From Acidobacteriota bacterium (GTDB lineage Bacteria > Acidobacteriota > Terriglobia > Bryobacterales > Bryobacteraceae), in the NCBI GenBank assembly GCA_016871015.1, contig VFZX01000001.1, positions 1-64,000 on the forward strand: DNA of 64,000 nucleotides, read 5' to 3'. Numbering within the stretch: position 1 is the first letter of the stretch; each line of letters starts with the position of its first letter. Shown here in pieces: positions 55,306-64,000 of this stretch. The notes beneath the pieces were generated by a model. It was given only the letters and a program-made list of their open reading frames with translations. It was not told where the DNA came from and ran no database searches. A program made the position numbers and the translations under genes.

Positions 55306-56655
55306 TTGGATCCGCGCGACACCATCGCCGCGGTGTCCACTCCGCCGGGCCGGGGCGGTATCGGTGTGGTGCGCATCTCGGGGAAATCCGCGATCGCCGT
55401 GGCCGGATGCCTGCTGCGGTTTCCGCATCCTCCGTCCTGGAAGCCCTGGTCGGCGGCTCTCGCCGAGCTCATCGATTCGGACGGCCACACGGTGGACCAG
55501 GTGATCGCAACTTATTTCGCCGCGCCCCGGTCGTACACGGCTGAGGATGTCGTGGAGATCTCCTGCCACGGCGCGCCAGTGGTGCTCCGGTTGGCGCTCG
55601 AGCGGGCCTGCGCATCGGGTGCGCGGATTGCCGAGCCAGGCGAGTTCACACTGCGTGCGTTCCTGAACGGGCGGATCGACCTGCCGCAGTCAGAAGCCGT
55701 GCGCGACCTGATCGAGGCGACCACGCTGTATCAAGCCAGGATCGCGGCGCAGCAGGTGGACGGCGCGGTGTCGCGCAAGCTCGCGCCGTTAAAGCGCCAA
55801 CTGCTCGACCTGATCGCGCTGCTCGAGGCTGGTATCGACTTCGCCGAGGATGACGTGAGCGTCGCGAGCGACGAGGACATCGCGCGCCGGCTCGCGCCTG
55901 TCGAGGCCGGCATCGGGCAGTTGGTCCGCAGCTTTGCCTACGGCAAGCTCGTGCATCAGGGATTCACGCTCGCCATCGTCGGCCGCCCGAACGCCGGAAA
56001 GAGCAGCCTGTTCAACCGGCTGCTTGAGCAGGACCGCGCCATCGTCACCGAGATCCCGGGCACCACGCGCGACCTGGTGTCGGAAACGGCGTCCATCGCG
56101 GGGTTGCCGGTCCGGCTGGTCGACACCGCAGGGATCCGCGAGAGCCAGGATGTGGTGGAACGCCTGGGGATCGAGCGGAGCTTTCAGGCAATGGCCGATG
56201 CCGACCTGACGCTGGTGGTCGTCGACCGGCACGCAGGCGTCTCACCTGAAGATCTCGAACTCATCGGCAAGGCCCGCGCACAAGGGCGCTGTCTGGTGGT
56301 TGCGAACAAGTGCGATCTCGGCGGCGCGGATCCAGGGACCGATGCGGTGTCGGTGTCCGCGCTGACGGGCGAGGGCATCGAACCATTGCGCCAGGCCATT
56401 GTCGCCGGACTAGGCGGAGGCGCGGCGTTGAATGAGGACGGCGGATTCATCACCAGCATCCGGCACGAGGCGCTGTTGCGGGAAAGCCTGGAAGCGCTCC
56501 AGCATGGCCGGGAAGCATTGGGCCACGGGCTTCCCCACGAGATGCTGCTGCTGGACTTCTATGCCGCGTTGGCGCCGATCGATTCGATTACGGGCGCGAC
56601 CACCGCGGACGACATCTTGAACCGGATCTTCTCGACATTTTGCATCGGAAAATAG
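55306..56655 (+). CDS. mnmE: tRNA modification GTPase MnmE
   Basis: A 449-residue GTPase that with MnmG modifies the wobble uridine of certain tRNAs. Start is TTG at 55306 ([22 protein letters not shown]), 3 bp after khpB. The folate-binding N-domain (about 1-115), the helical domain and the inserted G domain are all present: G1 GRPNAGKS at 226-233, DTAG at 273-276, and an NKCD near 328. The C-terminal CIGK (446-449) carries the essential Cys. The usual downstream partner mnmG is not here. Confidence 0.95.
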   Translation: MDPRDTIAAVSTPPGRGGIGVVRISGKSAIAVAGCLLRFPHPPSWKPWSAALAELIDSDGHTVDQVIATYFAAPRSYTAEDVVEISCHGAPVVLRLALERACASGARIAEPGEFTLRAFLNGRIDLPQSEAVRDLIEATTLYQARIAAQQVDGAVSRKLAPLKRQLLDLIALLEAGIDFAEDDVSVASDEDIARRLAPVEAGIGQLVRSFAYGKLVHQGFTLAIVGRPNAGKSSLFNRLLEQDRAIVTEIPGTTRDLVSETASIAGLPVRLVDTAGIRESQDVVERLGIERSFQAMADADLTLVVVDRHAGVSPEDLELIGKARAQGRCLVVANKCDLGGADPGTDAVSVSALTGEGIEPLRQAIVAGLGGGAALNEDGGFITSIRHEALLRESLEALQHGREALGHGLPHEMLLLDFYAALAPIDSITGATTADDILNRIFSTFCIGK

Positions 56656-56725
56656 CGCCGGGGCGAGATGCCTTCGACCGATGTCTTCGCAACAGGCTTG
56701 CCGCTCGGGTTCACGACGCGCACCG

Positions 56726-56884
56726 TCACACGCCGATCGAGGCCCGAAGTCCGGCAGATGGAATATCAGGTTCCGGTGTTCCCCCTCGCTCCGCCGCCTT
56801 CATTTCCGCCTTGGTTCGTTCCGCGATCAGTCCTCGCTCGAACGCTGCCAGCGCACCCATCATGTGGAACACCAGGCGGCCGTC
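56726..56884 (-). pseudogene. Serine recombinase/resolvase fragment
   Basis: On the minus strand a 52-codon frame reads DGRLVFHMMGALAAFERGLI, then AERTKAEMKAAERGG. This is the conserved LGALAEFERELIRERTxAGL segment of Tn3-type/serine site-specific recombinases. The catalytic Ser domain and the DNA-binding C-terminus are not recognisable around it. It is a remnant of a mobile element. Confidence 0.75.
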
Positions 56885-56936
56885 AGCGACGCGCCCTCCG
56901 TTACACTTGCGCCAATGCCCAAGAAGAGAACAAGAG

Positions 56937-57181
56937 CGGCTCGCGTCGACGATCTATCTGATCCGGGGCAAATAGATCATTTTCGATTTTGCCCTCGCGG
57001 GTCTGTGCGGGGTTTCGACGAAGGTCCTCAATCAAGCGGTCAGCCGCAATGCGGATCGCTTTCTTGTGACCGGTTCCCAGAAGCACCGTGATCCGAAGTT
57101 CGCGCCCGTGCCTTCACCCAAGAGGGACTAGCCGTGCTCTCCGGTATGCTTCGGAGCAAGTGTGCCGTTGAAGTCAATATC
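56937..57181 (+). pseudogene. ORF6N-domain protein remnant
   Basis: Two pieces match the ORF6N family, common on phages and mobile elements. STIYLIRGK, then a stop (TAG at 56973), then CGVSTKVLNQAVSRNADRF, TGSQKHRDPKFAP, and, after a frameshift, AFTQEGLAVLSGMLRSKCAV up to about 57181. Family members read IYxIRGxKVMLD..LA.LYGVxTKxLNQAVxRNxxRFP and YAFTEQGVAMLSxVLxS. An in-frame stop and a frame change make the gene non-functional. Confidence 0.8.
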
Positions 57182-57329
57182 GGCGCCGCCGGTCAAGAAA
57201 CGTCGCATTGGATTCATTCACCACGAAGACTGATGCACCAAAAGTGGTCGACGGAGGGACACGCCACAACAACGCCGTCCGTCCCGATGTTCGCCGGCAG
57301 CGCTTGCGGCTTGTGGCCCATTCTCCGGC

Positions 57330-57356
57330 GATTATGCGGGGTTCAGGATTATGCGG
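57330..57356. repeat. Direct repeat GATTATGCGG
   Basis: GATTATGCGG occurs at 57330-57339 and again at 57347-57356 (17-bp period), next to the recombinase and ORF6N remnants and before the DUF1080 gene. It may mark the former end of a mobile element. The rest of 57182-57407 holds nothing recognised. Confidence 0.5.
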
Positions 57357-57407
57357 AGCGCCAGGAGCCCCTTGTCTCACGAGATCGCCCGATGAGACAC
57401 TGACGGC

Positions 57408-58448
57408 ATGTCTGTTCGAGTACTCCTCCTCTCCCTGGCGCTCGGCTATCAGACTGCGGCACAGCAGAGCGCGTCCGGGCCAGAAGATGAGATACGGCAC
57501 ACGGTGGAACGGTACATGGATGCTGTCCGACGGCAAGATCGCGCCCTCGCCGAAGTCGTTTCTGCTCCGGGCAGGCGGAGAGTCAGTCCTGGTGGTACAG
57601 CTCAGTTCAATCTGCGAGAAGGGCTTCCTTCCTGGACGCTTCGCTCCAACATGATCCGGCGAGTCGAAATGCTCAGTCCCAACACGGCCGTTGCAATTGG
57701 GATCTGGAGAGATTTTCAGGCCAAGCCGCCATTTGATGTCGGCACATTTCATTACACATTGCTCCGCGAGACGGGTTCCTGGAAGGTCAGCTTCGTCCAC
57801 GAGTCGTTCTTGCCCGCACCGCGAACGGTCTCAAGTCTGGCGCCGCCGGAGGCAAGAGATGGCACCCCGGGGGTTGATAGCTGGGAGCCGCTATTCGATG
57901 GGCGGACACTGAGTGGCTGGTTCGGAACGGAAGTGGGGCAGGAACTCAGTCGATCATGGCGAGTCGAGGATGCATGCCTCGTTGCGAGAGCAGATGGCCA
58001 ACGATCGAGCCTTGTCACTGAACGGCAATTCCTGTTCTTCGATTTGCGGTTTGAGTGGAGTGCAGCATCAAAGACAAATTCTGGCGTCAAGTATCGCTTG
58101 CTTGGGTTCGACCGAATCCTGAACGGATCGAGGGAGGCGCTCGGCTTTGAATATCAGGTAGCGGACGACGATGGTGATGTTGGTGCGCGGCATGACCCAA
58201 GGCAAAGAAGTGGCGCCTTGTACTCTGTCACGGCTGTTGAGCCCTCCGTAGCAAAGCCGTTAGGGCAATGGAATGAGTCCCGGATCGTGGTCACGGCGGA
58301 CCGCGTCGAGCACTGGCTAAACGGCAATATCACGGCCAGCCATGCGACGGATATCCCGTTTGCGAGTTCTATCGCGTTGCAGCACCACACCACCGAAGTG
58401 CGGTTTCGAAATCTGCGAATTCGGCGGCTGAGAGATGGAGGTTTTTAG
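57408..58448 (+). CDS. Secreted DUF1080 (3-keto-disaccharide hydrolase-like) protein with SnoaL-like N-domain
   Basis: A 346-residue protein with a short signal (MSVRVLLLSLALGYQTAAQQ). Residues about 25-130 look like a SnoaL/DUF4440-type domain (IRHTVERYMDAVRRQDRALAE, GTFHYTLLRETGSWKVSFVHE). Residues 155-346 are DUF1080, now linked to 3-keto-glycoside/disaccharide hydrolases and LamG-like folds (WEPLFDGRTLSGWFG, NSGVKYRLLGF, NESRIVVTADRVEHWLNGN). By eye its DNA is less GC-rich than the neighbours. With mobile-element remnants directly upstream, this suggests transfer; composition was not computed. No clear promoter. Confidence 0.82.
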   Translation: MSVRVLLLSLALGYQTAAQQSASGPEDEIRHTVERYMDAVRRQDRALAEVVSAPGRRRVSPGGTAQFNLREGLPSWTLRSNMIRRVEMLSPNTAVAIGIWRDFQAKPPFDVGTFHYTLLRETGSWKVSFVHESFLPAPRTVSSLAPPEARDGTPGVDSWEPLFDGRTLSGWFGTEVGQELSRSWRVEDACLVARADGQRSSLVTERQFLFFDLRFEWSAASKTNSGVKYRLLGFDRILNGSREALGFEYQVADDDGDVGARHDPRQRSGALYSVTAVEPSVAKPLGQWNESRIVVTADRVEHWLNGNITASHATDIPFASSIALQHHTTEVRFRNLRIRRLRDGGF

Positions 58449-58591
58449 CCCAAGGCCCGCTTCACGATCGAGAGCGTCATGGGGCGGGACGAAGGTATTG
58501 AGGTTGTCGTTTGGACGAACTGGCGACGCGCGGTTTCCGGTTGATCCACGCTGGATTTGTCCGATCCTCATGGAGCTTGGTTGCCCGCCAG

Positions 58592-59188
58592 CTACAGCAG
58601 CGGAACCCCAGGTGCCGCGTCCACCGGCAGCAGTCCGCACAACCTCGGGTCGGCGGCAATCTCCAGACCTCGCCGGAACGGCTTAAACCCCGACCGGACA
58701 TAGAAGTCCACCGCTCCCGGATGATCCAGCGTGCAGGTGTGCAGCCAGAACCGGCGCGCGCCGCCGTCCCATACCCGCGCGATCGCGAAGTCCATCAGCA
58801 TCCGCCCGCCGCCGCGCCCCACCATCTCCGGAGTTACTCCAAAATATAGCAACTCGACATTGGAGGGATCCCGGCGGTCCAACTCCAGCAACCCCTCCGC
58901 CCGGTCCCCCGCCCATAACTCGAAAATTTCGTTCCCCGGATCACGCAAGATCCGCTGCAACTCCTCCCGCGGTTCACTCAGCCGTCCCCACCACAGCCAC
59001 GGCCCTCCGACGCGCCGGAACAGATCCACGTACCAGTCCACCGTCGGCCCTTCCACTCGCCGGACCTCGAAGCCCGGCTCCGCCACCCCCGGGCGCTCTG
59101 GTGCCCGCTCGAGCATTTCCAGGTACGTCACCACCGACGCGATCTTCCCGGGCGGCAAGTCCGTATAGCCGTCGAGGTTCAGCGTCAT
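58592..59188 (-). CDS. GNAT-family N-acetyltransferase
   Basis: A 198-residue protein if started at 59188 (MTLNLDGYTDLPPGKIASVV). An in-frame ATG at 59311 would overlap the divergent phosphatase gene. The acetyl-CoA-binding element is FGVTPEMVGRGGGRMLMDFA, and the fold end is GAVDFYVRSGFKPFRRG. GNAT enzymes acetylate small molecules, peptides or proteins; the substrate is unknown. It is divergent from the Ppx/GppA gene, with a 97-bp gap. Confidence 0.85.
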   Translation of the reverse strand: MTLNLDGYTDLPPGKIASVVTYLEMLERAPERPGVAEPGFEVRRVEGPTVDWYVDLFRRVGGPWLWWGRLSEPREELQRILRDPGNEIFELWAGDRAEGLLELDRRDPSNVELLYFGVTPEMVGRGGGRMLMDFAIARVWDGGARRFWLHTCTLDHPGAVDFYVRSGFKPFRRGLEIAADPRLCGLLPVDAAPGVPLL

Positions 59189-59285
59189 TTCCACAGTGGG
59201 CTCGCCTTCCACGCCAACAACGGACCCACCACGGTTTCGGTCATCCGGATGGGCAAAAACGGCGGGCACAGCAAGCGAGGTGAGC

Positions 59286-60845
59286 ATGGAATGGTCGACC
59301 ACAGGTACCATATCACAAGTGCCTCGCTACGCGGCTGTCGACATCGGATCCAATTCCGTGCGGATGCTCACCGCCGACGTGCTTCCGTCCGGCAAGTTCG
59401 AAGTGCTTGCCTCGCAACGCGAAGTCACGCGGCTCGGCGAGTCCGTCTTCCGCGCGGGTGAGATCAGCGCGCAGGCATCCGATTTCGTTTGCTCGATGCT
59501 CACGCGCATGGGCGCCGAGTTCCGCAAGCTTGACCCGATGGGGGTCCGCGCTGTCGCCACCGCGGCCGTCCGCGACGCATCGAATCAGCGCGAATTCCTC
59601 GCCCGGGCGAGCGATGCTCTGGGAGCGCCAGTCGAGATTGTCTCCGGACAGGAGGAGGCGCGGCTGATACACCTGGGCGTCGAAGCCGTGTGGCCCCACC
59701 CTGACCAGCGCATCATGATCGTCGATGTCGGCGGAGGCAGCGCCGAGATCATCGTCGCTGAAGACGGTCACGTGGTCGAGGCCGTTTCGAAGCCCTTGGG
59801 CGCCGTGCGCCTCACCGGACTCTTCCTCAAAGCCGATCCGCCCGAGCCCGGCGACATCACGCGGCTGGACGACTACATTGAGGAGCGGCTCGCGCCGGTT
59901 GTGCGCCGCATCGGAGTCAAGCCCTGTGCACGCGCGATCGCGACGTCTTCCACGGCCGCAGCGCTCGTCTGCGCGGTGAACCGGATTCCGCGGGTCCGCC
60001 GCGACGACGCCGACCGCCTGCGGGCTCCGCTCGCCCAGGTCCGCAAGTTGTACAAGGACCTGTGCCGCCGCGACACGGCGGGCCGGGTCAAGGTCCCCGG
60101 CATCGGTCCGCGGCGTGCGCAGATCATCGTGCCGGGGATCGCCGTGCTGCTCCAGTGCATGGAGCGGTTCCACCTGCCGTCGCTCTACTATTCGACCGCG
60201 GGCGTCCGCGAGGGGCTGATCGCCGATCTCGCCGCGCGGCGCGTGGGTGCCGAGCGGACGCAGCTCACGCAAGACACCCGGCGCGAGGTGGAGCGCATGG
60301 CGTCGAAGTTCCAGGTTCCGCTCCGCCGCGCGCGTCATGTCGCCGGACTGGCCCGCGTGTTGTTTGAGTCGCTCCGGTCGCTGCATGGGCTCGCACCGGG
60401 GTGGGGCCGGCTGCTCGAGGCCGCGGCCTACTTATTCGATACTGGTCACTTTGTCTCGGATACCGGACACCACAAACACTCCGAGTATCTGGTGGCGAAC
60501 TCCGATCTCCCCGGATTCACCGGACGGGAGCGGACCCTCATCGCGGTGCTTTGCCGGTTCCACCGGAAGGCCCTGCCGTCCGCGCGGCACACCACGTTCC
60601 AGCAACTACCGGCCGACGACCGGCGTGCGCTGCTGTTTCTAATACCCCTGTTGCGGCTGGCCGACGCATTGGACCGGGGTCACGAACAGCGCATAACATC
60701 CATTACTTGTCAGGTTGGCGCGTCCGCGATCGAAATCCGGCTGCAATCGGCACAGAGCGCCGATCTCGAGGTCTGGGCTGCCCAGCGGACCGCGGACGCA
60801 TTCGCGGCGGTGTATCAGAAGAGCTTGGCGGCCTCGCAAGCCTGA
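59286..60845 (+). CDS. Ppx/GppA-family phosphatase with HD-like C-terminal domain
   Basis: The start at 59286 follows GAGG at 59277-59280; an earlier in-frame start at 59196 has no such site and overlaps the divergent gene's leader. The 519-residue protein has the actin-like ASKHA motifs (AAVDIGSNSVRML, GQEEARLIHLGVE, VDVGGGSAEII). Its C-terminal half includes an HD-type helical domain (LFDTGHFVSDTGHHKHSEYL). This is the long exopolyphosphatase/guanosine pentaphosphatase type, acting on polyphosphate or pppGpp. The polyphosphate kinase partner is not in the window. Confidence 0.92.
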   Translation: MEWSTTGTISQVPRYAAVDIGSNSVRMLTADVLPSGKFEVLASQREVTRLGESVFRAGEISAQASDFVCSMLTRMGAEFRKLDPMGVRAVATAAVRDASNQREFLARASDALGAPVEIVSGQEEARLIHLGVEAVWPHPDQRIMIVDVGGGSAEIIVAEDGHVVEAVSKPLGAVRLTGLFLKADPPEPGDITRLDDYIEERLAPVVRRIGVKPCARAIATSSTAAALVCAVNRIPRVRRDDADRLRAPLAQVRKLYKDLCRRDTAGRVKVPGIGPRRAQIIVPGIAVLLQCMERFHLPSLYYSTAGVREGLIADLAARRVGAERTQLTQDTRREVERMASKFQVPLRRARHVAGLARVLFESLRSLHGLAPGWGRLLEAAAYLFDTGHFVSDTGHHKHSEYLVANSDLPGFTGRERTLIAVLCRFHRKALPSARHTTFQQLPADDRRALLFLIPLLRLADALDRGHEQRITSITCQVGASAIEIRLQSAQSADLEVWAAQRTADAFAAVYQKSLAASQA

Positions 60846-60954
60846 GCCGTGCGCTGGTACACCCAGACGGGTGAGCTGCCTGACTCGCACAGCATCCTTT
60901 CCCTCTCTTTTTCAACGGCCTGCGTGGGGCGCTTTGCGTGCATCTACAGCAAGT

Positions 60955-61340
60955 ATGAACCCGCGACTCAAAACGTTCGCCCTCGCCGCGGGACTCCTTG
61001 CCACGGCCATGACGCCTCTCCGGGCGTCAGTAACCTATGACTTCGAGACAGTCCCCTTGGGGACTCACCCGCCGTTCCACCCGTTTGCATTCTAACCTGC
61101 GACCCCATCGTGTTCCCCGACGGCACCCGGATCCTCGGCTATCCAAGCCACTCGGTCGTCAACTTCAACTCCTTCAGACTCAGTGGTGCTCCGAAGGTAA
61201 GTTTGACCGCTTCGCACTTCTCGCAGCGAACAGTTTCACCCAGTCCGTATCCTCAAGCCATCGCGATGAACCACGAGCATGCTCATGTTGATCGGCGGCA
61301 TTGCCGGGTGCGGCCTGCCGCAACTCGCCTGGGGCGATCC
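60955..61340 (+). pseudogene. PEP-CTERM-type secreted protein remnant
   Basis: From 60955 a 46-residue frame encodes a signal peptide and the first strand of a secreted protein (MNPRLKTFALAAGLLATAMT, then SVTYDFETVPLGTHPPF), ending at 61095. At 61276-61320 another frame gives SMLMLIGGIAGCGL, typical of a PEP-CTERM sorting anchor, with DEPRA just before it in a shifted frame. The middle is too short and broken to be a functional protein. The stretch 60845-61350 holds nothing else that was recognised. Confidence 0.55.
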
Positions 61341-61349
61341 GCACCGCAA

Positions 61350-64000
61350 TCAAAATGCCAGGCGGAGTCCAAGGCGGAACTGCCGTTGATCGGGCTGCGC
61401 GCTCGTGATGATCATGAAGTTCGCGGCGCTGATGTTTGCCGCCGGATTGTTGAAGTGTGGCGTGTTCAACGAATTCGCCGCCTCCGCGCGTAACTCGAGC
61501 GTGAACTTCTCGCGCAGATAGATCTTGCGGAACAGCCCCAAATCGAGGTTCACCGTGCCCGGGCCGCGCAACAGATTGCGACCCGACGAACCGAATCGCA
61601 CGCCGGTTGGCGCCGCGAACGCCGCCGGATCGTAGAAAGGCCGGCCCGCGCCAACGCCGCCAAGCTTCTCCACTTTATCCTTGACCTGGTCCGCGGTCTG
61701 GATGTTGCCCGGAGCGTTTAGTGCGCCAGCCGCTGCCGTAACGGTGAAGGGCCGTCCCTTAAACGAGGCGAACACCCCGTTTACCTGCCAGTCGCCGAGG
61801 ATCCAGCGAGCCGGCCCGGACGATGCGAACTTCTTTCCTTTGCCCGCCGGCAGTTCGTAGACGAATCCCATTTGCAGGGTTTGCGGAATGTTATAGCCCG
61901 CCTGCGCGCGATTGCGATGGAACACCGGCGCCCAGTTGAAATTGATGGTGCCGGTCCAGCCATCGTCGTCGGTCTGGTTGATCGCCTTGGAGTACGTGTA
62001 TGCGCCTTTCAACATCAACCCGTCGGCCGCGCGGCGATTCACCGCCACCTGCAGCGCGTGATAGTTCGCGTTGAGGTACCCATCCCAGGCCCATGTGTCG
62101 ACCGTACGCCCGAATCGCTGCGCCAGCGGCCTGCCCGCCGTTCCGGCGCCCGGCGCGGCGGCGTTAATCTCGAGGTCGCCGAAGCTGTGCACCGTGCGTG
62201 TGCCGACATAGCCCGCCGAGACCACGGTGTTGCCGGGGAGTTGACGTTCGATCATGAAGTTCCAGGACTGCACGTAGCCGCGCGTCAGCTTCTCGGTCGG
62301 AATGAATCGCATTTGCGCGGTGGGCGGCAGCGCCACGCGGCCGGAACTCGTGTCCGGCAGGATCAACGCCGGGATGCCCTGCTCGATCGTGCGCACCGGC
62401 TGGAACGTGTTCGGCGAGTTGAAATTGCTCGCGAACAGCAGCGGGAAGAATCCGCGCAGGGGGCGCGCCATCGGCATCGGCATGAACGTGAGGCCGTAGC
62501 CGGAGCGAACGACGGTCTCTTCGTTCATGCGATAGGCGAACCCGAATCGCGGTGCGAACAGCATCTTGCTCGTCGAGATGCCGAGCCCTTTCGGTAACCC
62601 GCCGAGGCCGCCGAGACTCACGATGTTCGTATTGGGGTCATAGCCTTCGATTCCGCCCCGGCCCGATCGCGTCTGCAGCGGATAGATCTCGTACCGCAGA
62701 CCCGCCGACAACGTGAGCTTCTGCGACAACTGCCATCGGTCTCGAATGTACCAGGCGCCCTGGTTGTTGTAGGCGGTCATGATCTCGAACTGCGAGGAGC
62801 GGCGCATCGTCTCCGGCAGGCCCAACAGGTACGCGGCGTAAGCGTTGAACTGGTTCTGTGCGGGACCGCCGCGCAACGCAGTGATGCCCTGCGTGAACAG
62901 CAGTGCGCCCTGCGGTCCGCCGTTGCCCCCACCGTCCGGCGAGTAGTGGTTCAGCACGTGGCGTACGGCTTCGAATCCGAAGCGGATGTCGTGCTTCGGC
63001 CGCGTCAGCGAAAAGTTGTGACTGGTCACGAACGACATGTCGTGCATGAAGAAGGGCCGCGTGTCGGTGTCGCTCAGGTGGTTCGTGAATCCGGTGATCG
63101 AGAGCACAGGCGCTCCGCTTTCGCGAACATCGCGGCCGTTGGTGCCGGGGATGCCGTACGTTTCGCGACCCAGGTTCGTGCCGAAGCCGAGACCGGTCAC
63201 GGACTGCCCCTGCCGTGTCCAACCGAAGGTGCCGTCATAAAGGAACGTCGGTGAGAAGATGTATGTGGTTCCGACAGTCGCGACCTGGGTCCGTAGCGTT
63301 CCATCACCGATGCTCGACCCGGCAGGGCACAGCGGGGCGCCGCCGCCTTCGCCGAACGCCGGGTCGCAACCGACCTTGGCGTTCACGGTCGAGTACTTGC
63401 CCCACATGGAGTGCCGTGCATTGCGGTTGAAGTTGATCTTGGTGTCGAAGTGATTCTTGTCGAGCCGTTGCGAGCCGTTCGCAAGGAAGTTTGCCGCCGT
63501 GCCGGCACGGTTCGGCAGCGGGATCAGGCCTTGAATCCGGCGCGTGATGGCACTCTGCCGGGCCACAGGAACCTGGTTGTCCGGGAACGGCGTGCGCCCG
63601 GATCCGTCAGCGACGCCGGTAGCCGGATCGAAGATCGTCGTGGGCAGGCCCGCGAAACTGCCGGCCTTGATGGCCGCCGTGGGAACCGAGAGCAACTGGG
63701 TTGCGCCCAGCCGTTCGTGCTCGGCTTCCCATCCGAAGAAGTAGAAGAACTTGTTCTTGACGATGGGTCCGCCGACGGTTACGCCGAAGATGTTGTTGAT
63801 GTTCTTCGGTTTGGCGCCCGTGTTGAAATAGTTGCGCGCCTGCACCGACGCGTTATCGTTCAGCTCCCAGGCCGATCCATGCAGATCGTTCGTGCCGGAC
63901 TTGGTGATCACCGTGATCGCGGCACCGCCGGCCATACCCTGCTCGGCGTCGAAATTGTTCGTTGAAACGTTCACCGCCTCGATTGTTTCGGCGGGCGGTA
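61350..64000 (-). CDS. Oar-like TonB-dependent receptor, N-terminus beyond window
   Basis: The frame is open to the right edge (reading PPAETIEAVNVSTNNFDAEQ at the edge), so the signal peptide, the beta-sandwich and most of the plug lie outside. A GTG at 63974 is internal. The visible 883 codons cover the plug end (ITVITKSGTNDLHGSAWELN) and the barrel (DNASVQARNYFNTGA, FMPMPMARPLRG), ending in FRLGLRLAF. It is the fourth receptor of this class in the window and differs in its conserved blocks from the other three, so it is not a recent duplicate. Ligand unknown. Confidence 0.9.
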   Translation of the reverse strand, partial: PPAETIEAVNVSTNNFDAEQGMAGGAAITVITKSGTNDLHGSAWELNDNASVQARNYFNTGAKPKNINNIFGVTVGGPIVKNKFFYFFGWEAEHERLGATQLLSVPTAAIKAGSFAGLPTTIFDPATGVADGSGRTPFPDNQVPVARQSAITRRIQGLIPLPNRAGTAANFLANGSQRLDKNHFDTKINFNRNARHSMWGKYSTVNAKVGCDPAFGEGGGAPLCPAGSSIGDGTLRTQVATVGTTYIFSPTFLYDGTFGWTRQGQSVTGLGFGTNLGRETYGIPGTNGRDVRESGAPVLSITGFTNHLSDTDTRPFFMHDMSFVTSHNFSLTRPKHDIRFGFEAVRHVLNHYSPDGGGNGGPQGALLFTQGITALRGGPAQNQFNAYAAYLLGLPETMRRSSQFEIMTAYNNQGAWYIRDRWQLSQKLTLSAGLRYEIYPLQTRSGRGGIEGYDPNTNIVSLGGLGGLPKGLGISTSKMLFAPRFGFAYRMNEETVVRSGYGLTFMPMPMARPLRGFFPLLFASNFNSPNTFQPVRTIEQGIPALILPDTSSGRVALPPTAQMRFIPTEKLTRGYVQSWNFMIERQLPGNTVVSAGYVGTRTVHSFGDLEINAAAPGAGTAGRPLAQRFGRTVDTWAWDGYLNANYHALQVAVNRRAADGLMLKGAYTYSKAINQTDDDGWTGTINFNWAPVFHRNRAQAGYNIPQTLQMGFVYELPAGKGKKFASSGPARWILGDWQVNGVFASFKGRPFTVTAAAGALNAPGNIQTADQVKDKVEKLGGVGAGRPFYDPAAFAAPTGVRFGSSGRNLLRGPGTVNLDLGLFRKIYLREKFTLELRAEAANSLNTPHFNNPAANISAANFMIITSAQPDQRQFRLGLRLAF

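Noticed and set aside
56681-57091. 136-codon plus-strand frame as a new small gene
   Set aside because: It runs antisense to the recombinase fragment and out of frame with the ORF6N remnant; better explained as mixed debris.
58317-58640. 107-codon minus-strand frame between the DUF1080 and GNAT genes
   Set aside because: It overlaps the ends of both genes and no domain could be recognised.
1-64000. tRNA, rRNA, CRISPR array, riboswitch or complete insertion sequence
   Set aside because: None was recognised by eye in the gaps; no cloverleaf, no spaced repeats and no intact transposase frame. A dedicated scan (tRNAscan, Infernal, ISfinder) would be needed to exclude short or divergent cases.

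Overview
The window looks like a high-GC chromosome segment from an acidobacterium of the Solibacter/Bryobacter type. This is inferred from content: four large Oar-like TonB-dependent receptor proteins with an N-terminal carboxypeptidase-regulatory-like domain, two PVC/Solibacter-style cytochrome c proteins with a beta-propeller, HEAT repeats and a CxxCH domain, a SUMF1-like/multiheme fusion, and many secreted proteins of unknown role. No tRNA, rRNA, CRISPR array or intact insertion sequence was seen.

Left third (1-19250). A partial RecG-like ATPase gene ends at 761. A tightly overlapping minus-strand operon (8995 down to 782) encodes two membrane-anchored cytochrome c/dehydrogenase-like lipoproteins with a CaiB-type CoA-transferase between them, then a neutral-ceramidase-like enzyme. 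Only 25 bp away a divergent plus-strand set begins: an Asp-box (sialidase-like) protein, a GH32/43-like propeller protein, an amidohydrolase and an EamA transporter. A 1336-residue secreted di-heme protein follows, then fragments of an enolase-superfamily gene and a second ceramidase-like gene.

Middle (19300-39000, all plus strand). A B12-binding radical SAM gene overlaps an aldehyde dehydrogenase gene, followed by a zinc alcohol dehydrogenase and an SDR. A copper-handling set comes next: a small Cys-rich exported protein, a two-domain multicopper oxidase and a TolC-like channel. Then a CBM9/PKD-type secreted protein, an exported aldo/keto reductase and a fusion of four c-heme motifs to a SUMF1/FGE-like domain. 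A gliding-type ABC module (ATPase, fused GldF-GldG permease/auxiliary protein, DUF4340 protein) precedes the first Oar-like receptor.

Right part (39000-64000). A minus-strand beta-helix protein / GMC oxidoreductase / gluconate-dehydrogenase-subunit-3 set; a secreted protein made of four NolW-like repeats; a secreted acidobacterial-type protein; a decayed serine hydrolase; and two Oar-like receptors meeting tail to tail on overlapping stop codons. Then comes the conserved rpmH-rnpA-yidD-yidC-khpB-mnmE block (L34, RNase P, membrane insertion, tRNA modification), usually near the origin, but without dnaA before it or mnmG after it. Downstream of mnmE lie remnants of a serine recombinase and an ORF6N protein. 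After these come a DUF1080 protein, a GNAT, a Ppx/GppA-HD phosphatase, a PEP-CTERM remnant and a fourth Oar-like receptor cut by the window edge.

The genes together suggest an aerobic or facultative heterotroph that takes up and oxidises complex organic polymers (sugar- and lipid-derived), with much periplasmic redox chemistry. Functions are family-level readings of the translated sequence; no database search was run.
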